64,000 nucleotides of DNA from Erinaceus europaeus (GCF_950295315.1 NC_080175.1:81686066-81750065); one strand, 5' to 3'; counted from the first letter of the stretch, positions 43,485-54,373 are shown. Notes: generated by a model from the sequence alone, not told the origin. A program made the numbers and translations.

Positions 43485-43710
43485 GGGGCCAGGAGGTGGC
43501 ACATCTGGTTAAGCGCTTACATTACAGTGTGCAAATACCCAAGTTCAAGCCGCTGGTCCAAGGTTCAAGCCCCTGGTCCCCAACTATAGGGCGAAAACTT
43601 AGTAAGTGGTGAAGTAGGGCTACCTGTCTCTTTCCCTCTCTATCTCCCCTTCCCTTCTCAATTTCTGTCTTTATCCAATAATAAACAAATAAACAAATAA
43701 TAAAAAATTC
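43485..43710 (+). mobile_element. Type B SINE with duplicated B box
   Basis: ggggccaggaggtggcacat, ctggttaagcgcttacatta, then a 20-bp unit carrying the B box twice in tandem (43541-43560 and 43561-43580, four differences), gcgaaaacttagtaagtggt, a pyrimidine body, tctgtctttatccaataata and an AAAC/AAAT tail. Confidence 0.88.
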
Positions 43711-43911
43711 CACATATATCACAGTTGTTTTTTTCTACCCATAACATTATCAGATCAACTGAATTAGCTTATCTGAAAATAGCAATATTAGTTTAAATGG
43801 CTCAATAAACAGGAAAACCTGAAATCATATAATCAATAAAATATATAGATATAGATGCTTGTAATGTACTATACAACAGTTAACAGTTTTCTCAGGTTTG
43901 AGATATTTTTG

Positions 43912-44060
43912 GCCAGGGTAGAGAGATAGCATAATGGTTAGGCAAGCTCTGAGGTCACAATTCAATCCCCAGCACCACCTTAAACTGGAGCTGAACAGAG
44001 CCCTGGTCTCAGGATAACTCTATCTTGCTTGTTCTTGCAGGCTCATGCTCCCCCCACCCA
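43912..44060 (+). mobile_element. Type C SINE
   Basis: ggccagggtagagagatagc, ataatggttaggcaagctct, acaattcaatccccagcacc, accttaaactggagctgaac. The 3' side is diverged (ttgcttgttcttgcaggc) and C-rich near 44049. Confidence 0.75.
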
Positions 44061-44206
44061 CCGCCCCTTAAACAAAATACTTCAAAAAGAGAAGAATGTT
44101 TGCCCAAAGTTTTAAAAGTAAAACAAATTTAATAATATAGATGTCTAAATGATTTTACTCTTATCATTTAATCTTTGGCAACTTTTTCCTTTAAAGTTCC
44201 TCATAG

Positions 44207-44328
44207 CTGGTCAGGGATAGACAGCATAGTGGTTATGCGAAGAGACTCTCATGCCTATGGCTCCAAAGTCCCGGGTTCAATCCCTAGTACCACCATAGTC
44301 CAGAGCTGAGCAGTGTGCTCTGGTAAAA

Positions 44329-44360
<32 letters not shown>

Positions 44361-44387
44361 GTGAACAGATAAATAAATAAAGCAAGC
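44207..44387 (+). mobile_element. Type C SINE with (AAT)n tail and target duplication
   Basis: ctggtcagggatagacagca, tagtggttatgcgaagagac, tctcatgcctatggctccaa, cccgggttcaatccctagta, ccagagctgagcagtgtgct, then an AAT run at 44331-44360. It is flanked by aagttcctcatag (44194-44206) and aagctcctcatag (44388-44400), one mismatch. The best-preserved type C copy here. Confidence 0.92.
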
Positions 44388-44400
44388 AAGCTCCTCATAG

Positions 44401-45156
44401 TTAACTGCTCATCTCCTTATTTATTTTAAGTGACAGCTTTAAGTAAAATTCAACTCTGTAATTAATGCTCGTCATTAAAATAAAAAATTGTCTTTTCTTT
44501 AAAAATAACTCATGTTATCTATTTTAATTTCTTTGATTCACCATTGTCTTATATAATTTATGTAGTGTCAGCCATATCTATTAGAAAATATGTATATGCC
44601 CTCTATTTTTCAAGTAATCTACCTGTTGCTACTTGCTATGCATGCATTACTATTACAGTAATATATAACATTCTAACAGTGAGATTCCAAATAATTAAGT
44701 ATCTGATTTTTTCCCACCTGGGTTCTCACGTTATATATTAATTTGCTTATTAAAGGGAAAATAAAGTTAATCAACTATAAAATATCACATATAAGTAAAA
44801 GGACTTGATAAGTGATATAAAAGGACACAGGTTCTCTATAGTAAAACTATAAAAAATAACTGGAAATAAATTAACCTGAGTTAGAGTATATTACTCACTA
44901 TATTTTGTCTATAACTTTCTTTTTTTTGTCACTTTCTCTCTTTAAGTCAGTGTTCCTCTCATGGGAAACAGAATTAAAGACAGACGTCATGGGGCCATTG
45001 TGTAAACGTAAAAGTCTAATACAATGTCTGGAAAATAGTAAACTAGACGATAAGCACAACATTATAGACACTTCTGTACTCCTTTGCAACCGGAAATGGA
45101 AACAGAGAGATTTCTCCTTTCAAAATACATATTGCAAAATCATCAAAAGAATGATA
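44401..45156. other. AT-rich stretch, nothing recognised
   Basis: No gene, RNA or repeat family recognised. Confidence 0.5.
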
Positions 45157-45169
45157 GCAGTATGTTTTG

Positions 45170-45214
45170 CTTGAAAGCCCATTGCTTTCTCCACTGCACC
45201 ACCTCCCAGCCCAT
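45170..45214 (-). mobile_element. Tailless 45-bp type D SINE head insertion
   Basis: The minus strand reads gggctgggaggtggtgcagt followed by ggagaaagcaatgggctttc. This is the first ~43 nt of a type D SINE head, covering the A box but not the B box. It is flanked by gcagtatgttttg (45157-45169) and gcagtacgttttg (45215-45227), with no A- or T-run. This pattern is known as a tailless retropseudogene. Confidence 0.75.
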
Positions 45215-45319
45215 GCAGTACGTTTTGTATAACTCTTTTCAATCCTAATTTCTCCTAGTTAACAGTTGGTTATGGAACTCATTCTAACAAAACTAAACAC
45301 TAACAACAAAGAAAGAGCA

Positions 45320-45440
45320 AAGCTCTTTCTGCTCTCCAAGTGGAAGCTTGGCTGAGCCCAGTGGTGGAAATGGGCTGGAACCTAGGTCGAGCCCATCGCC
45401 AATCGGCATACTATTCAAGCGGAGTATTTGGCCAGCCCAA
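45320..45440 (-). mobile_element. Antisense SINE relic
   Basis: aagtggaagcttggctgagc, ggaaatgggctggaacctag, gtcgagcccatcgccaatcg and gtatttggccagccc fit an antisense tRNA-SINE head and core. Diverged. Confidence 0.45.
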
Positions 45441-46480
45441 TTTTATGTAGCTTACAGGAGTAGTAGAGAAAGATATTTATTTATTTATTGAAAGTAACTA
45501 TGATGAATGTGAAATATTTAATGCTGTTAACAAAAAGAAAAAAGGTTGTTTTATTAGAAATAAAATAATGAAGATAAAAATATAATTGTTTAATAGATGT
45601 TTTTCTCCAAAATTACTTGGTAAAGGAGCTCTACTAGTAACATTCAAATCCCAGAATAAATAAATAAATAAATAAAACCACAGCGTAAAAAACAAATTTA
45701 AAAAAACAATCAATATATTAAAGTCAGAAAGATTCACACTTCAGAGAAACTATTAATTAAAATTTTCATTTTTACTAAATAATTATTCATGTTTAAGATC
45801 AAATTCAAACAGCAATACTTTGAATAATTTTAAATTCATAAAACATGGTTGAGTCAACATATTTTTCAGGCTTCAACTTATAGATGTAATGGAAAAGCAA
45901 TATAAAATATAGCCAAAATGTGAGGAATCAGAAAAGCAAAAATTCTATGAAAAGGAAAACTAACAAGTATATCAGAAAACATTTGACTACTTTGATTACA
46001 GAAAATTTTGTCTAAAAGGCAAAATCTAAAACAGCTTTGAAAACCACTTTTATTTTAGCTTAAATGAAAAATAAGTATAAATACACTGCCCTATGAAAAT
46101 GATGCAATATAAACATGTATACAAAGTATAACCAAACTTAAATATTTTCTGTATAATGTAAGATGTCTGCTGAAATTCAGAATAAATAGAACCAAAATTC
46201 ACTGTCCTTTTTCATAACAGCAAACCATAAATACCTAGCTAGGCTGTCAATGATTAAGTTGTTAAAAACTTACCCCATTTAATGGATATGTTTTCCATCC
46301 TAGTTCCCCCAGCACAGATGTTGTATCAAGCAACACAACTGCAATTAAAAAAAAATAATAACCTTGCATAAATTTCCCAGTTGATATAAGTCTATCAGTT
46401 ATGTAAATCATCAATGTTGACTATTATTATTATTCACTGAATTTGCTTTAATAAATTATACTACTCTTTATAATAAATAA
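45441..46480. other. AT-rich stretch, nothing recognised
   Basis: A short AAAT run sits near 45655-45676. No gene, RNA or repeat family recognised. Confidence 0.5.
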
Positions 46481-46620
46481 TATTTATTATTGAGAAAGGA
46501 GACAGAAAACATAGTAACACTCTGGTATTTTGAGTAGAGAAGATCAAACTCAGAATCTCAGGCATCAAGTCTGATGCTTTGCTCATGCAGTTGTCTTTAC
46601 CATCTCACCCCCAACAACTA
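46481..46620 (-). mobile_element. Antisense SINE relic
   Basis: tattgagaaaggagacagaa, gtagagaagatcaaactcag, caggcatcaagtctgatgct and tctttaccatctcaccccca follow the antisense order of a tRNA-SINE. Confidence 0.45.
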
Positions 46621-46941
46621 ACCTTATTTCAGTTCTCACTATGATTTTGCCTTTCCAAATCAATGACATATCAATAATATGTCACGTAGTTTTTTTTCTA
46701 GCATAATACATTGAGATTCAACTACAGTGTTGTATATATCAATGGAAAAATCATATTTTTATTGCTTAAGAAGAATCTATTTATTCCCTGGCTGAAAATA
46801 TATGAGTCATTTCTAATTGGGAATATTGTAAAGTCAATATACACTAAGTACAGAAGTTTACAGGAATTTATGATTTCATTTGCCTGTGACAACAAAAATT
46901 TGAGTGGGATCATTAAGTTTGTATGTGGAAAATTCTTATTT
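46621..46941. other. AT-rich stretch, nothing recognised
   Basis: Two open frames cross this stretch, one of them running into the following SINE. Neither shows a domain, and I regard them as chance. Confidence 0.5.
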
Positions 46942-46955
46942 AAAAAAAAATTGTT

Positions 46956-47309
46956 GGGAGTCGGGCGGTGGCGCAGTGGGTTAAGCGCACGTGGCGCAAA
47001 GCGCAGGGACCGGCATAAGAACCCGGTTCGAGCCCCCGGTTCCCCACCTGCAGGGGAGTCGCTTCACGGGCGGTGAAGCAGGTCTGCAGGTGTCTATCTT
47101 TCTCTCCCCTCTCTCTCTGTCTTCCCCTCCTCTCTCCATTTCTCTCTGTCCTATCCAACAACAAAGCAACGTCAACAATGGCAATAATAACCGCAACGAG
47201 GCTGCAACAACTAGGGCAACAAAAAAAGGGGGAAAAATGGCCTCCAGGAGCGGTGGATTCATGGTGCAGGCACCGAGCCCAGCAATAACCCTGGAGGAAA
47301 AAAAAAAAA
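46956..47309 (+). mobile_element. Youngest-looking type A SINE with long A-tail
   Basis: Complete order: gggagtcgggcggtggcgca (A box), gtgggttaagcgcacgtggc, gaacccggttcgagcccccg (perfect B box), cacctgcaggggagtcgctt, body, linker, the extra 3' unit (gcctccaggagcggtggatt ... ataaccctggagg) and an uninterrupted A-tail. It is flanked by aaaaaaaaattgtt at 46942-46955 and 47310-47323. CpG sites in the head are largely intact, which suggests recent insertion. Confidence 0.95.
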
Positions 47310-47323
47310 AAAAAAAAATTGTT

Positions 47324-47795
47324 GACCTGCACTGCAAAATAGCTTACAAGCTCTATATTTCTATTAGTAGAATATATGGTTTTTCAACTGTACCTCATCC
47401 TCATCATGATTTTGTTCTGTCCAGCCCTTGCATTTTATGGCATTCAAACTGCCATTGTATTATGTATTATTCTGACTAAGCCAATAATTTTTCACTATCT
47501 TGAATTAACCTTTCAAAAATTTACTTATTTTTAATGAGAGAGCTACCAAAAGATTTAAATTAAAAAATCTGACAACTGCTTAACTCTGGCTAATAGTGGT
47601 ACAGGCATGGAAGTCTTTTGTATAACCATTATGCTATCACTCTAGCTCTTATAATCAAACACTAGATTTATTCCACATTCTAGACTTTTTCTAATTGTAA
47701 GTTATCACTGAGCATGCTTCCCTACGCCCTGTATGTTCTTTAACTTTGTAGTTAATGGTTTGATTAGATTCAGATTACAATCATACTTTATTTTT
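47324..47795. other. Stretch with nothing recognised
   Basis: No gene, RNA or repeat family recognised. Confidence 0.5.
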
Positions 47796-47960
47796 TTCCT
47801 AAAGACAGAGAACAATAGGGCAGAGAAACAGAGAAAGGAATAATAGAGACCACAGCATCAAATGTCCTTCAGTGTGGTGGGGGCCTGGCTCAAAACTGGG
47901 TCACAAATAAAGTAAAGCAGCACACTGTCCAGGTGAGCTATTTCACTAGCCCTGTTTTTT
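47796..47960 (-). mobile_element. Antisense SINE relic
   Basis: cctaaagacagagaacaata, gcagagaaacagagaaagga, tccttcagtgtggtgggggc, ctggctcaaaactgggtcac, aaagcagcacactgtccagg and gctatttcactagccctg. The same layout at 17010 and 24420 suggests one old family. Confidence 0.55.
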
Positions 47961-48249
47961 GCTGTTGGGAGATTACTTCATTGGTGGCATTTCACAGTCC
48001 TTATAACAGATAACAGGGAAGATACAAATATGTGCTAAGGATATGGCAAAAGGACTTAGGAAACCAACTTTCATTAACGTTCACGGGCCAAAATTCGATA
48101 ATAATAATTTTATTAGACACAAGTTTAATCCTTAAGGAACTGCAACACTTCAATTATGCTTAAATCCATGCATTTACGGTGATAAAATTAATTTTGCTAA
48201 ATGCTTAAAACATTTTAAAAATCAGTAAATAATTTGAAACAAAAAAAAC

Positions 48250-48273
48250 TATATATATATATATATATATATT
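48250..48273. repeat. (AT)n microsatellite
   Basis: About 11 TA units directly upstream of the SINE at 48289. Confidence 0.9.
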
Positions 48274-48288
48274 CTATATAAACTACTT

Positions 48289-48508
48289 TTAAAGGAGGCT
48301 GGGTGGTGGTGCACCTTGTTGAGCGTACATGTTATACAGTGTGCAAGGACCCAGGTTCAAGCTCCCAAGCCCCCATCTGCAGGAGGAAAGCTTTGTGAGT
48401 GATGAAGCAGTGCTGCAAGTGCTCTGTCTCGCTCCCTTTCTACCACCTCCCCTTCTTTCTCAATGTCTCTGTCTCTATCCAATAAATAGATAATTTAAAA
48501 AAATTATT
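48289..48508 (+). mobile_element. Type B SINE with target duplication
   Basis: ggctgggtggtggtgcacct, tgttgagcgtacatgttata, gacccaggttcaagctccca (B box), gaggaaagctttgtgagtga, a pyrimidine body, tgtctctatccaataaatag and an A-rich tail. Flanked by aaactactt at 48280-48288 and 48509-48517. Confidence 0.9.
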
Positions 48509-48517
48509 AAACTACTT

Positions 48518-49009
48518 GTGAAGAAGAAAAAGTGAAGGGGCATCTCACTTATTGCAATACTCTAGTTAATAAATAAAGAAGGAATGACAAAATTAGGTTA
48601 TATCATTTTCTGCTATTAATTAATATATCTACTAATGGAGCCTAATGAATGCTAACACCACAAAAACAGATTAAGGAAGACTCAGAACTAGAGCTTTTAA
48701 AAGGCTTCTTTTAAATTTAATTTAGTCACCCATTAACATAAAATTTTAAAATTCTGGAAATAACAGAAAGTGTAAATTACACACACACACACACACAGCC
48801 ATAAAATAATTATTTGATAGCCTCTAGCCATTAAGTTTTACAAAAATATCACACTTTCCAGAGAAACCTAAAAATATAATAAATATTCAAAACCAGGCTA
48901 GCTTTTTACCCAATGTTTTCATTTTTAGCACACAACTGAACAAATTTAGAAATATGTAATACCAGTAATTCTATGTACTATAGGAAGAACTATCTGCGTG
49001 TTTTCCTTT
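48518..49009. other. AT-rich stretch with short (CA)n
   Basis: A (CA)n run of about 9 units lies at 48780-48797. Nothing else recognised. Confidence 0.5.
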
Positions 49010-49125
49010 AAAGTTCATTTTACAAATGAGAAAAGAGAGGCTTCTCAAGTAAAACAAAATTTCTTGAGGTCATAAAATGATAGATTTGGATTAATCAAGC
49101 AGACTAATACTATAGTGGTCTTTAA
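49010..49125 (+). repeat. MIR fragment
   Basis: ttcattttacaaatgagaaa, agagaggcttctcaagtaaa, atttcttgaggtcataaaat and gatagatttggatt follow the MIR 3' half (ttttacagatgaggaaactg, then the gaggttaagtaacttgcc and aaggtcacacagct blocks). MIR is an ancient mammal-wide SINE. Confidence 0.65.
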
Positions 49126-49406
49126 AAGCACTGACAATTTAAAATTTCTGTTTCCTTTTCAATTTTTCAAGTATGAATATGCAGTTGTCTTCTTTATATT
49201 TTAATAAATTAAGAAAAATTATTATTTCTACTGCTGGTTCCTACAATACTGTTTGCCAGAAGTACCTACAAATCATACCAATTAAATCAGTACGCTTACT
49301 GTTGTAAGCACTTCAAAAATCCCTACTATGGTATTAGTCTGCCAAAATACTACTTTTTTCATATGTTATATATAGAAATTATGGAAAAATAAATGATACT
49401 TTTTCT

Positions 49407-49481
49407 TTTCTTAATTTCTTTATTTATAAAAAGGAAACATTGACAAAACCATAAGATAAGAAGGGTACAAGTATTTTTCAA
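49407..49481 (-). mobile_element. Element U, minimal 3' end insertion
   Basis: tctttatttataaaaaggaa, acattgacaaaaccataaga and taagaagggtacaag are the complement of the last ~60 bp of U. An 11-bp duplication atactttttct flanks it (49396-49406 and 49482-49492). This shows that the U 3' end alone is enough to mark an insertion. Confidence 0.8.
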
Positions 49482-49492
49482 ATACTTTTTCT

Positions 49493-51434
49493 AAAACTGA
49501 AATGCTTCAATCTCAGTATTTACAACTTGCAAAATGTGAAGTATATTCACTTTGAAACAAGAACGAATACATGTATATACCTAAAATACCATAGATGCTT
49601 TGGAATTTTTTGTTTGTTTGTTTCTTAGTACCTTTGAAAAATAAATTCGCATAGACATTTTCTTCATTAACTTGCAATCACGTATTTTAAAAACCTGTAA
49701 GAACAGTAAAATTTCAAAATACATATTTCAGACAAATGAGCAACTTTATGCCAAAATAACACAGTATTTTCAATATTATACTACCATTACATGTGATCAA
49801 TGCTTAAGTTTATCATTTGTGTTACATATAAACCCCCACAAATTCAAGTTTTTCAGGAATACTAATTCCACAGAACCTAGTAATGTCAGAGCTCCTCCTG
49901 CTGGTTTTATATAAAAGTCATCTAGTTCTATCAGACTGCTATAAAGATAAGGAAAAACTGTTATGGACATTAACTTCTGTAAAAAAGTCACTTAGTTAAA
50001 AAAAGAAGAAGAAACATAATTTATAAACCACATGATATTTTCATTCATGCTAATAGAAATACTAAAATTGAAGAAATAAACTGTAGGCTTATGTTTCCTA
50101 AAGAATGAAGTGAATATTATGAAAGATATATCTTGTAAAGTTTTTTGTAATTCAAAATATATTTACTCCTATTGAAGAAATTTTCCTTAATAATATATTC
50201 AGTAACATATATGTACATTGTTCCAGTTGAAAGTGTCATACTATTCTGATTTCAGAAAAAGAAAGCTACAATTAAAAATTCAAGATGAGCTAGATTTATC
50301 ACTGACATTTTGCTTTTATGAAGAGTCATTTATATTTTATATCTATAAAGTTTGGGTGAATGGAAAGGGGTACAAGAGTTTGAAAGTAAATTAGTGTCTC
50401 TATAAATTCAATCTGATGTATAATAAAGTTAATAAAAAGAGAATTTAATAGCAATATCTTAAATATGGCAATATTAACACCAAATATTAATTTTAAGGTG
50501 ATCAGGAGAAAGAAGTGGTTCATAAAATAATAAGTGAGAAATTAAGATAAATCAAAAATAAAACAAGTTAGTAATAAAAAAAGTTTTGAAAACATGTTTA
50601 GTTTTGCTTCATAAAAAAATTCATTTGTATAACAAATATTTTTGCCTATAAAGTATTTCTAATAACTTATTTTGGATAATCTAAGAAAATGTCATTGAGT
50701 TATGAAAATAAATAAAATGATAGCGATAAATCTCAAAGTAGTAGATTATCAGAGAAATCAGTACCTAGGATTAAAATTCTGTTTATTTCTTGCTGTTGAA
50801 TAATTTATCATGTCATTATTTACATCCATTTTAATAAAATCAACACATTAATTTTAAAATACTGAATATAATATCATGGACTATGATATAATGTCTACCA
50901 TTCTCCACAGAACAGGGTCACATAAAAACCTAAAAGGTTACTCAGATATAAGTTATGTCTCTGATAGAGGCCCTGAAATGGTATCTCCATCTACTGTGTA
51001 GCCATAAAAGATGGGAACAAATAATGGAGTACCCCCTTAAGGGCCAGACCCATCTTATAGCAGGTTTTCTAAAAGATCAGGAATTCTAGTTTACAAAGGA
51101 ACTGAGTCAAGCAGGAAGCAGGATACAGGGGGATACAGTCTTAGGATACAGGAAGTGGTAAATGGCTCTTAACTCTGCATGTAGGCTGTGAGTTTCTCAC
51201 TAAGTTACTGATTCTCTGCACCTATATCTTGAGTCAGTTTACCCAGGGCTTTCTGTGACATGGGTACTTTTACCACTAATCTCCAACCATGTTTGAGATT
51301 ACCAATAGCTTTACTGAGTACAGAGTACGCCAGGTGCTGGATAAAGGAGGTATTAAATATACATCAGTCTGAAATCTTCAAGTATCTAGTTGGAATGTGC
51401 TGAGACAATACATTTTATTTCAATGTATCATTTA
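49493..51434. other. AT-rich stretch, nothing recognised
   Basis: About 1.9 kb with no recognised repeat or gene. 50930-51340 is less AT-rich, with short purine repeats such as gcaggatacagggggataca, but I see no family. Confidence 0.45.
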
Positions 51435-51632
51435 TTTATTTTCAGAAACAGCAAATTCGAGAGAGATACACGAGATAGAGAAGGGAGAAAAGAGTTAATT
51501 GCAGCACTACTACTTCATTGCTCATGAAACCACAACCCTCCTCCCCAAGTAGGGGCTGGGGCGCTTTAACTCGGGTACTTATAAATGGCTGTATGTGCAA
51601 CTTACGGGGTGTACCACTACCTTTTCCAGTTG
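51435..51632 (-). mobile_element. Antisense type B SINE, diverged
   Basis: tttatttattttcagaaaca, gagagagatacacgagatag, gcagcactactacttcattg, ctcatgaaaccacaaccctc, ctggggcgctttaactcggg and acggggtgtaccactacctt. Confidence 0.65.
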
Positions 51633-51795
51633 TTTTACTTTAGAAAGATGGCATTTCACTTACATTCTACTTTGGGAAATTAAAAAGGGTATATATCTGC
51701 CAAACCACTAAGGAAGTAGCTAATCTTTTAGGATACTTTTGTAGAACTTAAAAGCTAATAGCGTAATAGCTAAGTACAAAAACCTAACAATATTT

Positions 51796-52057
51796 GTTTA
51801 AATATTTATTTCCTTTTGTTGCCCTTTTTGTTTTATTATTGTAGTTATTAATGTCATTGTTGTTGGATAGGGCAGAGAAATGCAGAGAGGAGGGGAAGAC
51901 AGAGGGGGAAAGATAAACACTTATAGACCTGCTTCACTGCTTGAGAAGAGACTCCCCTGCAGGTGGGGAGCTGAGGGCTGGAACCCAGATCCTTAAGCCA
52001 GTCGTTGTGCTTTGCGCCATGTTCACTTAAGGTGCTGCGCTACCGCCCGACTCCCCA
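51796..52057 (-). mobile_element. Antisense type A SINE with target duplication
   Basis: Complement of full-length type A without the extra 3' unit, from ttatttccttttgttgccct to the head ctgcgctaccgcccgactcc. Flanked by taacaatattt at 51785-51795 and 52058-52068. Confidence 0.92.
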
Positions 52058-52194
52058 TAACAATATTTTTAAAAGTTCACACAACTGAAAATAAGGTTTA
52101 CAGAATTTATCTAACAGACCACAACAATAACAACAACAAAAAGTGTGGGTAGGGGGGCATTTCTTCTTAAAACAACCTGATTTAATTTTTTTTT

Positions 52195-52400
52195 ATTTTG
52201 GAGCTGCAGCAACAGCTCACTGTGTCTTGCTATGGTCAAGGTCCACGTTCAAGTCCTGGCAATGTATGATAACTAGGGAAAACATATGATAGCTGGGGAA
52301 CTGATGCTGAGGAGTCTGTATGTTTTGCTTTCTCTTTTTCTTTATCTGAATGAAAAGGTCAGGTTGGCATAGTGTAATCATAAGTGTATGAAGTCATGGC
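52195..52400 (+). mobile_element. tRNA-SINE relic, family unclear
   Basis: ggagctgcagcaacagctca, cgttcaagtcctggcaatgt (B box-like), agctggggaactgatgctga, a pyrimidine-rich middle and tctgaatgaaaaggtcaggt. The end resembles that of 16595-16745, suggesting a shared old family. Two near-copies of a tatgataactagggaaaa-type phrase lie side by side at 52266-52300. Confidence 0.45.
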
Positions 52401-52757
52401 TCCTTAAAAATAAAATAAAAACTTTATTTTAGCAACAAGATTCAGAAATATAAGGAGAGAAGCAAAATTATTTAGGAAAGATGTAAGCTTTAGATAGGTT
52501 CACTGTCTATTGATTATAATAAACCTGACAGCTTTCCATAGTTGAAAAATAAATATCATGAGTAGATCTAATGAGAGAAAAAATATACATAGGTGCAGTA
52601 ATTTCATCCTGTTTAGATTTTGCTTTAAACTGGCATATAGGTAACACCACATTCATCTAGTGTTAACATAATTACATATTCTTGATTGAGAAAATCTCAA
52701 AGCTTTTACTTTGTCATTGAAATTAATCAAGTATCTAATTTATTGTGGCTGATTGGA
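52401..52757. other. Stretch with nothing recognised
   Basis: No gene, RNA or repeat family recognised. Confidence 0.5.
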
Positions 52758-52872
52758 TTTTTTTAATAATTTTTATTTATAAAATGGAAACACTGACAAG
52801 ACCATGGGATAAGAGGGGTACAATTTGACACAATTCCCACCACCGGAACTCCAGATCTCATCTACTTCCCTT
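52758..52872 (-). mobile_element. Element U 3' end, antisense
   Basis: atttttatttataaaatgga, aacactgacaagaccatggg, ataagaggggtacaatttga and attcccaccaccggaactcc are the complement of the last ~105 bp of U. Confidence 0.8.
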
Positions 52873-53285
52873 ATTTTTAACTATATATGGTGGGTATCAC
52901 TCTCACTAAGACTCAATATTAAAGTTCTAAAATAGCTGAAATAGACCGCTTTTAATAAGTATAGGACTACTATTTTTAATTCTTCTGTGTAATATTACTT
53001 TTAAAGCAACAATTTCTAAATAGGATAATTTTGTAAAAATACAAAAACATCATTTTGTCTAGAAGCCAAGATTAATATTTGTTCATTAGATATAAAATGT
53101 TGTTGTAGAGCGAGTTTCTTAATTCTGTTATTGCCTGCTATTACAAGTGGTTGTTATTGTTATTACAACTGGTATGTGTGTGGTTATTTTTTCTCAGCCC
53201 CCTCTGAGAGACTGACAATGTTATTTAAAATAGAAGTATGAATGAAGTAATGTTAAATCATTTCCCAAAATTAAAGAATAAAGTC
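52873..53285. other. Stretch with nothing recognised
   Basis: No gene, RNA or repeat family recognised. Confidence 0.5.
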
Positions 53286-53303
53286 AACCCTCGAACTTTT
53301 TAA

Positions 53304-53426
53304 AAATTTCTTTATTGGGGGATTAATGTTTTACAGTTGACAGTAAAGACAATAGTTTGTACATGCATAATATTTCCTTGTTTTCTGCATAAAAATACAT
53401 CCCCCACTAGGTCCTCTGCCATCATG
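53304..53426 (-). mobile_element. Antisense LINE-1 3' end with target duplication
   Basis: atttctttattgggggatta, atgttttacagttgacagta, tagtttgtacatgcataata and atcccccactaggtcctctg. Flanked by aaccctcgaactttttaa (53286-53303) and aaccctggaactttttaa (53427-53444), one mismatch in 18. A short 5'-truncated L1 of the common local family. Confidence 0.9.
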
Positions 53427-53464
53427 AACCCTGGAACTTTTTAATTGATACCATTCAGTTTTCT

Positions 53465-53691
53465 TTTTTTTTAAATAGTTGTTTCTTTACTTTTATTTAT
53501 TATTGGATAGAGATAGAGAAATTGATAAGGGAGGGAGAGATAGAGAGGGAAAAAGACACAGACATACCTGCAGCTCTACTTAACCATTAGTGAAGCTTTC
53601 TCCTGCAGGTGGAGACCAGGGGCTTGAACCTGGACCCTTGCACACTATAATGTGTGGGCTTAACCAGGTGTACCACCACCTGACCTCCCCT
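53465..53691 (-). mobile_element. Antisense type B SINE with target duplication
   Basis: T-rich tail complement, tattggatagagatagagaa, a purine body, cctgcagctctacttaacca, gaagctttctcctgcaggtg, ggggcttgaacctggaccct and caggtgtaccaccacctgac. Flanks are ttcagttttct (53454-53464) and ttcagctttct (53692-53702). Confidence 0.9.
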
Positions 53692-53971
53692 TTCAGCTTT
53701 CTATCGTACCAGATTTTATTACTCTTAAAACTAAGCCATTATCTTGTTTGCAAGGCTTTATTTGCTTTTTCTCATAATGATTTATAAAGCTAACAATCAA
53801 TCATATGACAGCAGAGTTTGCCACAAAGACTCCAGAAGAATCCAGATGTGCAATCTGGTACATAAGGATATCACTAAATGACGTCTCCCAAGCAAGTTCC
53901 TTAAGATTTATCAATGAGTCAGTTCATAATTTATACTTCTCCCATCACATTTTTCAGTACTCTCTGTGGGA

Positions 53972-54035
53972 AAGAAAGGAAGGAAGGAAGGAAGGAAGGA
54001 AGGAAGGAAGGAAGGAAGGAAGGAAGGAAGGAAGG
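53972..54035. repeat. (GGAA)n microsatellite, left arm
   Basis: About 15 tandem GAAG units ending in ggagggggg, directly followed by a type B SINE. The same repeat resumes in phase-like fashion at 54311. Confidence 0.95.
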
Positions 54036-54310
54036 AGGGGGGTTGAGCATTGGCGTACCTGGTTAAGTGTACACATTACCAAACGCAAAGACCTGGGTTC
54101 AAGCCCTGCTCCCCTCTTGCAGGGGGAAAGCTTCACAAGTGGTGAAGCAATGGTGCACCTTTCCTTCTCTTTCTCCCTTTCTTTTTACCTCATGTTCTCC
54201 CTCTCCATCTCAGGCTCTCATCCACTATCAAATACCAAAAAAGGAAAAAAGAAAAAAAAAGGTAAAACTGTCCTCATGTAGCATAGGGCTCAGTGATAAT
54301 CCTGGTGGAG
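54036..54310 (+). mobile_element. Type B SINE inside a GGAA array
   Basis: ggttgagcattggcgtacct, ggttaagtgtacacattacc, acctgggttcaagccctgct (B box), cagggggaaagcttcacaag, a pyrimidine body, ctatcaaataccaaaaaagg and the extra 3' unit (tagcatagggctcagtgata, then atcctggtggag). It is flanked on both sides by GGAA arrays of similar length, so it either inserted into an existing array and duplicated it, or its own tail expanded. Confidence 0.88.
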
Positions 54311-54373
54311 AAGGAAGGAAGGAAGGAAGGAAGGAAGGAAGGAAGGAAGGAAGGAAGGAAGGAAAGAAGGAAG
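54311..54373. repeat. (GGAA)n microsatellite, right arm
   Basis: About 15 GAAG units with one a-for-g change near 54364, following the SINE 3' unit. Confidence 0.95.

Noticed and set aside
44905..45174. 89-residue open frame
   Set aside because: No similarity I recognise; it ends at the boundary of the tailless SINE fragment; composition looks non-coding.
46940..47479. Several frames of 118-162 residues on both strands
   Set aside because: All run through the young type A SINE at 46956-47309, whose body is free of stops in several frames.
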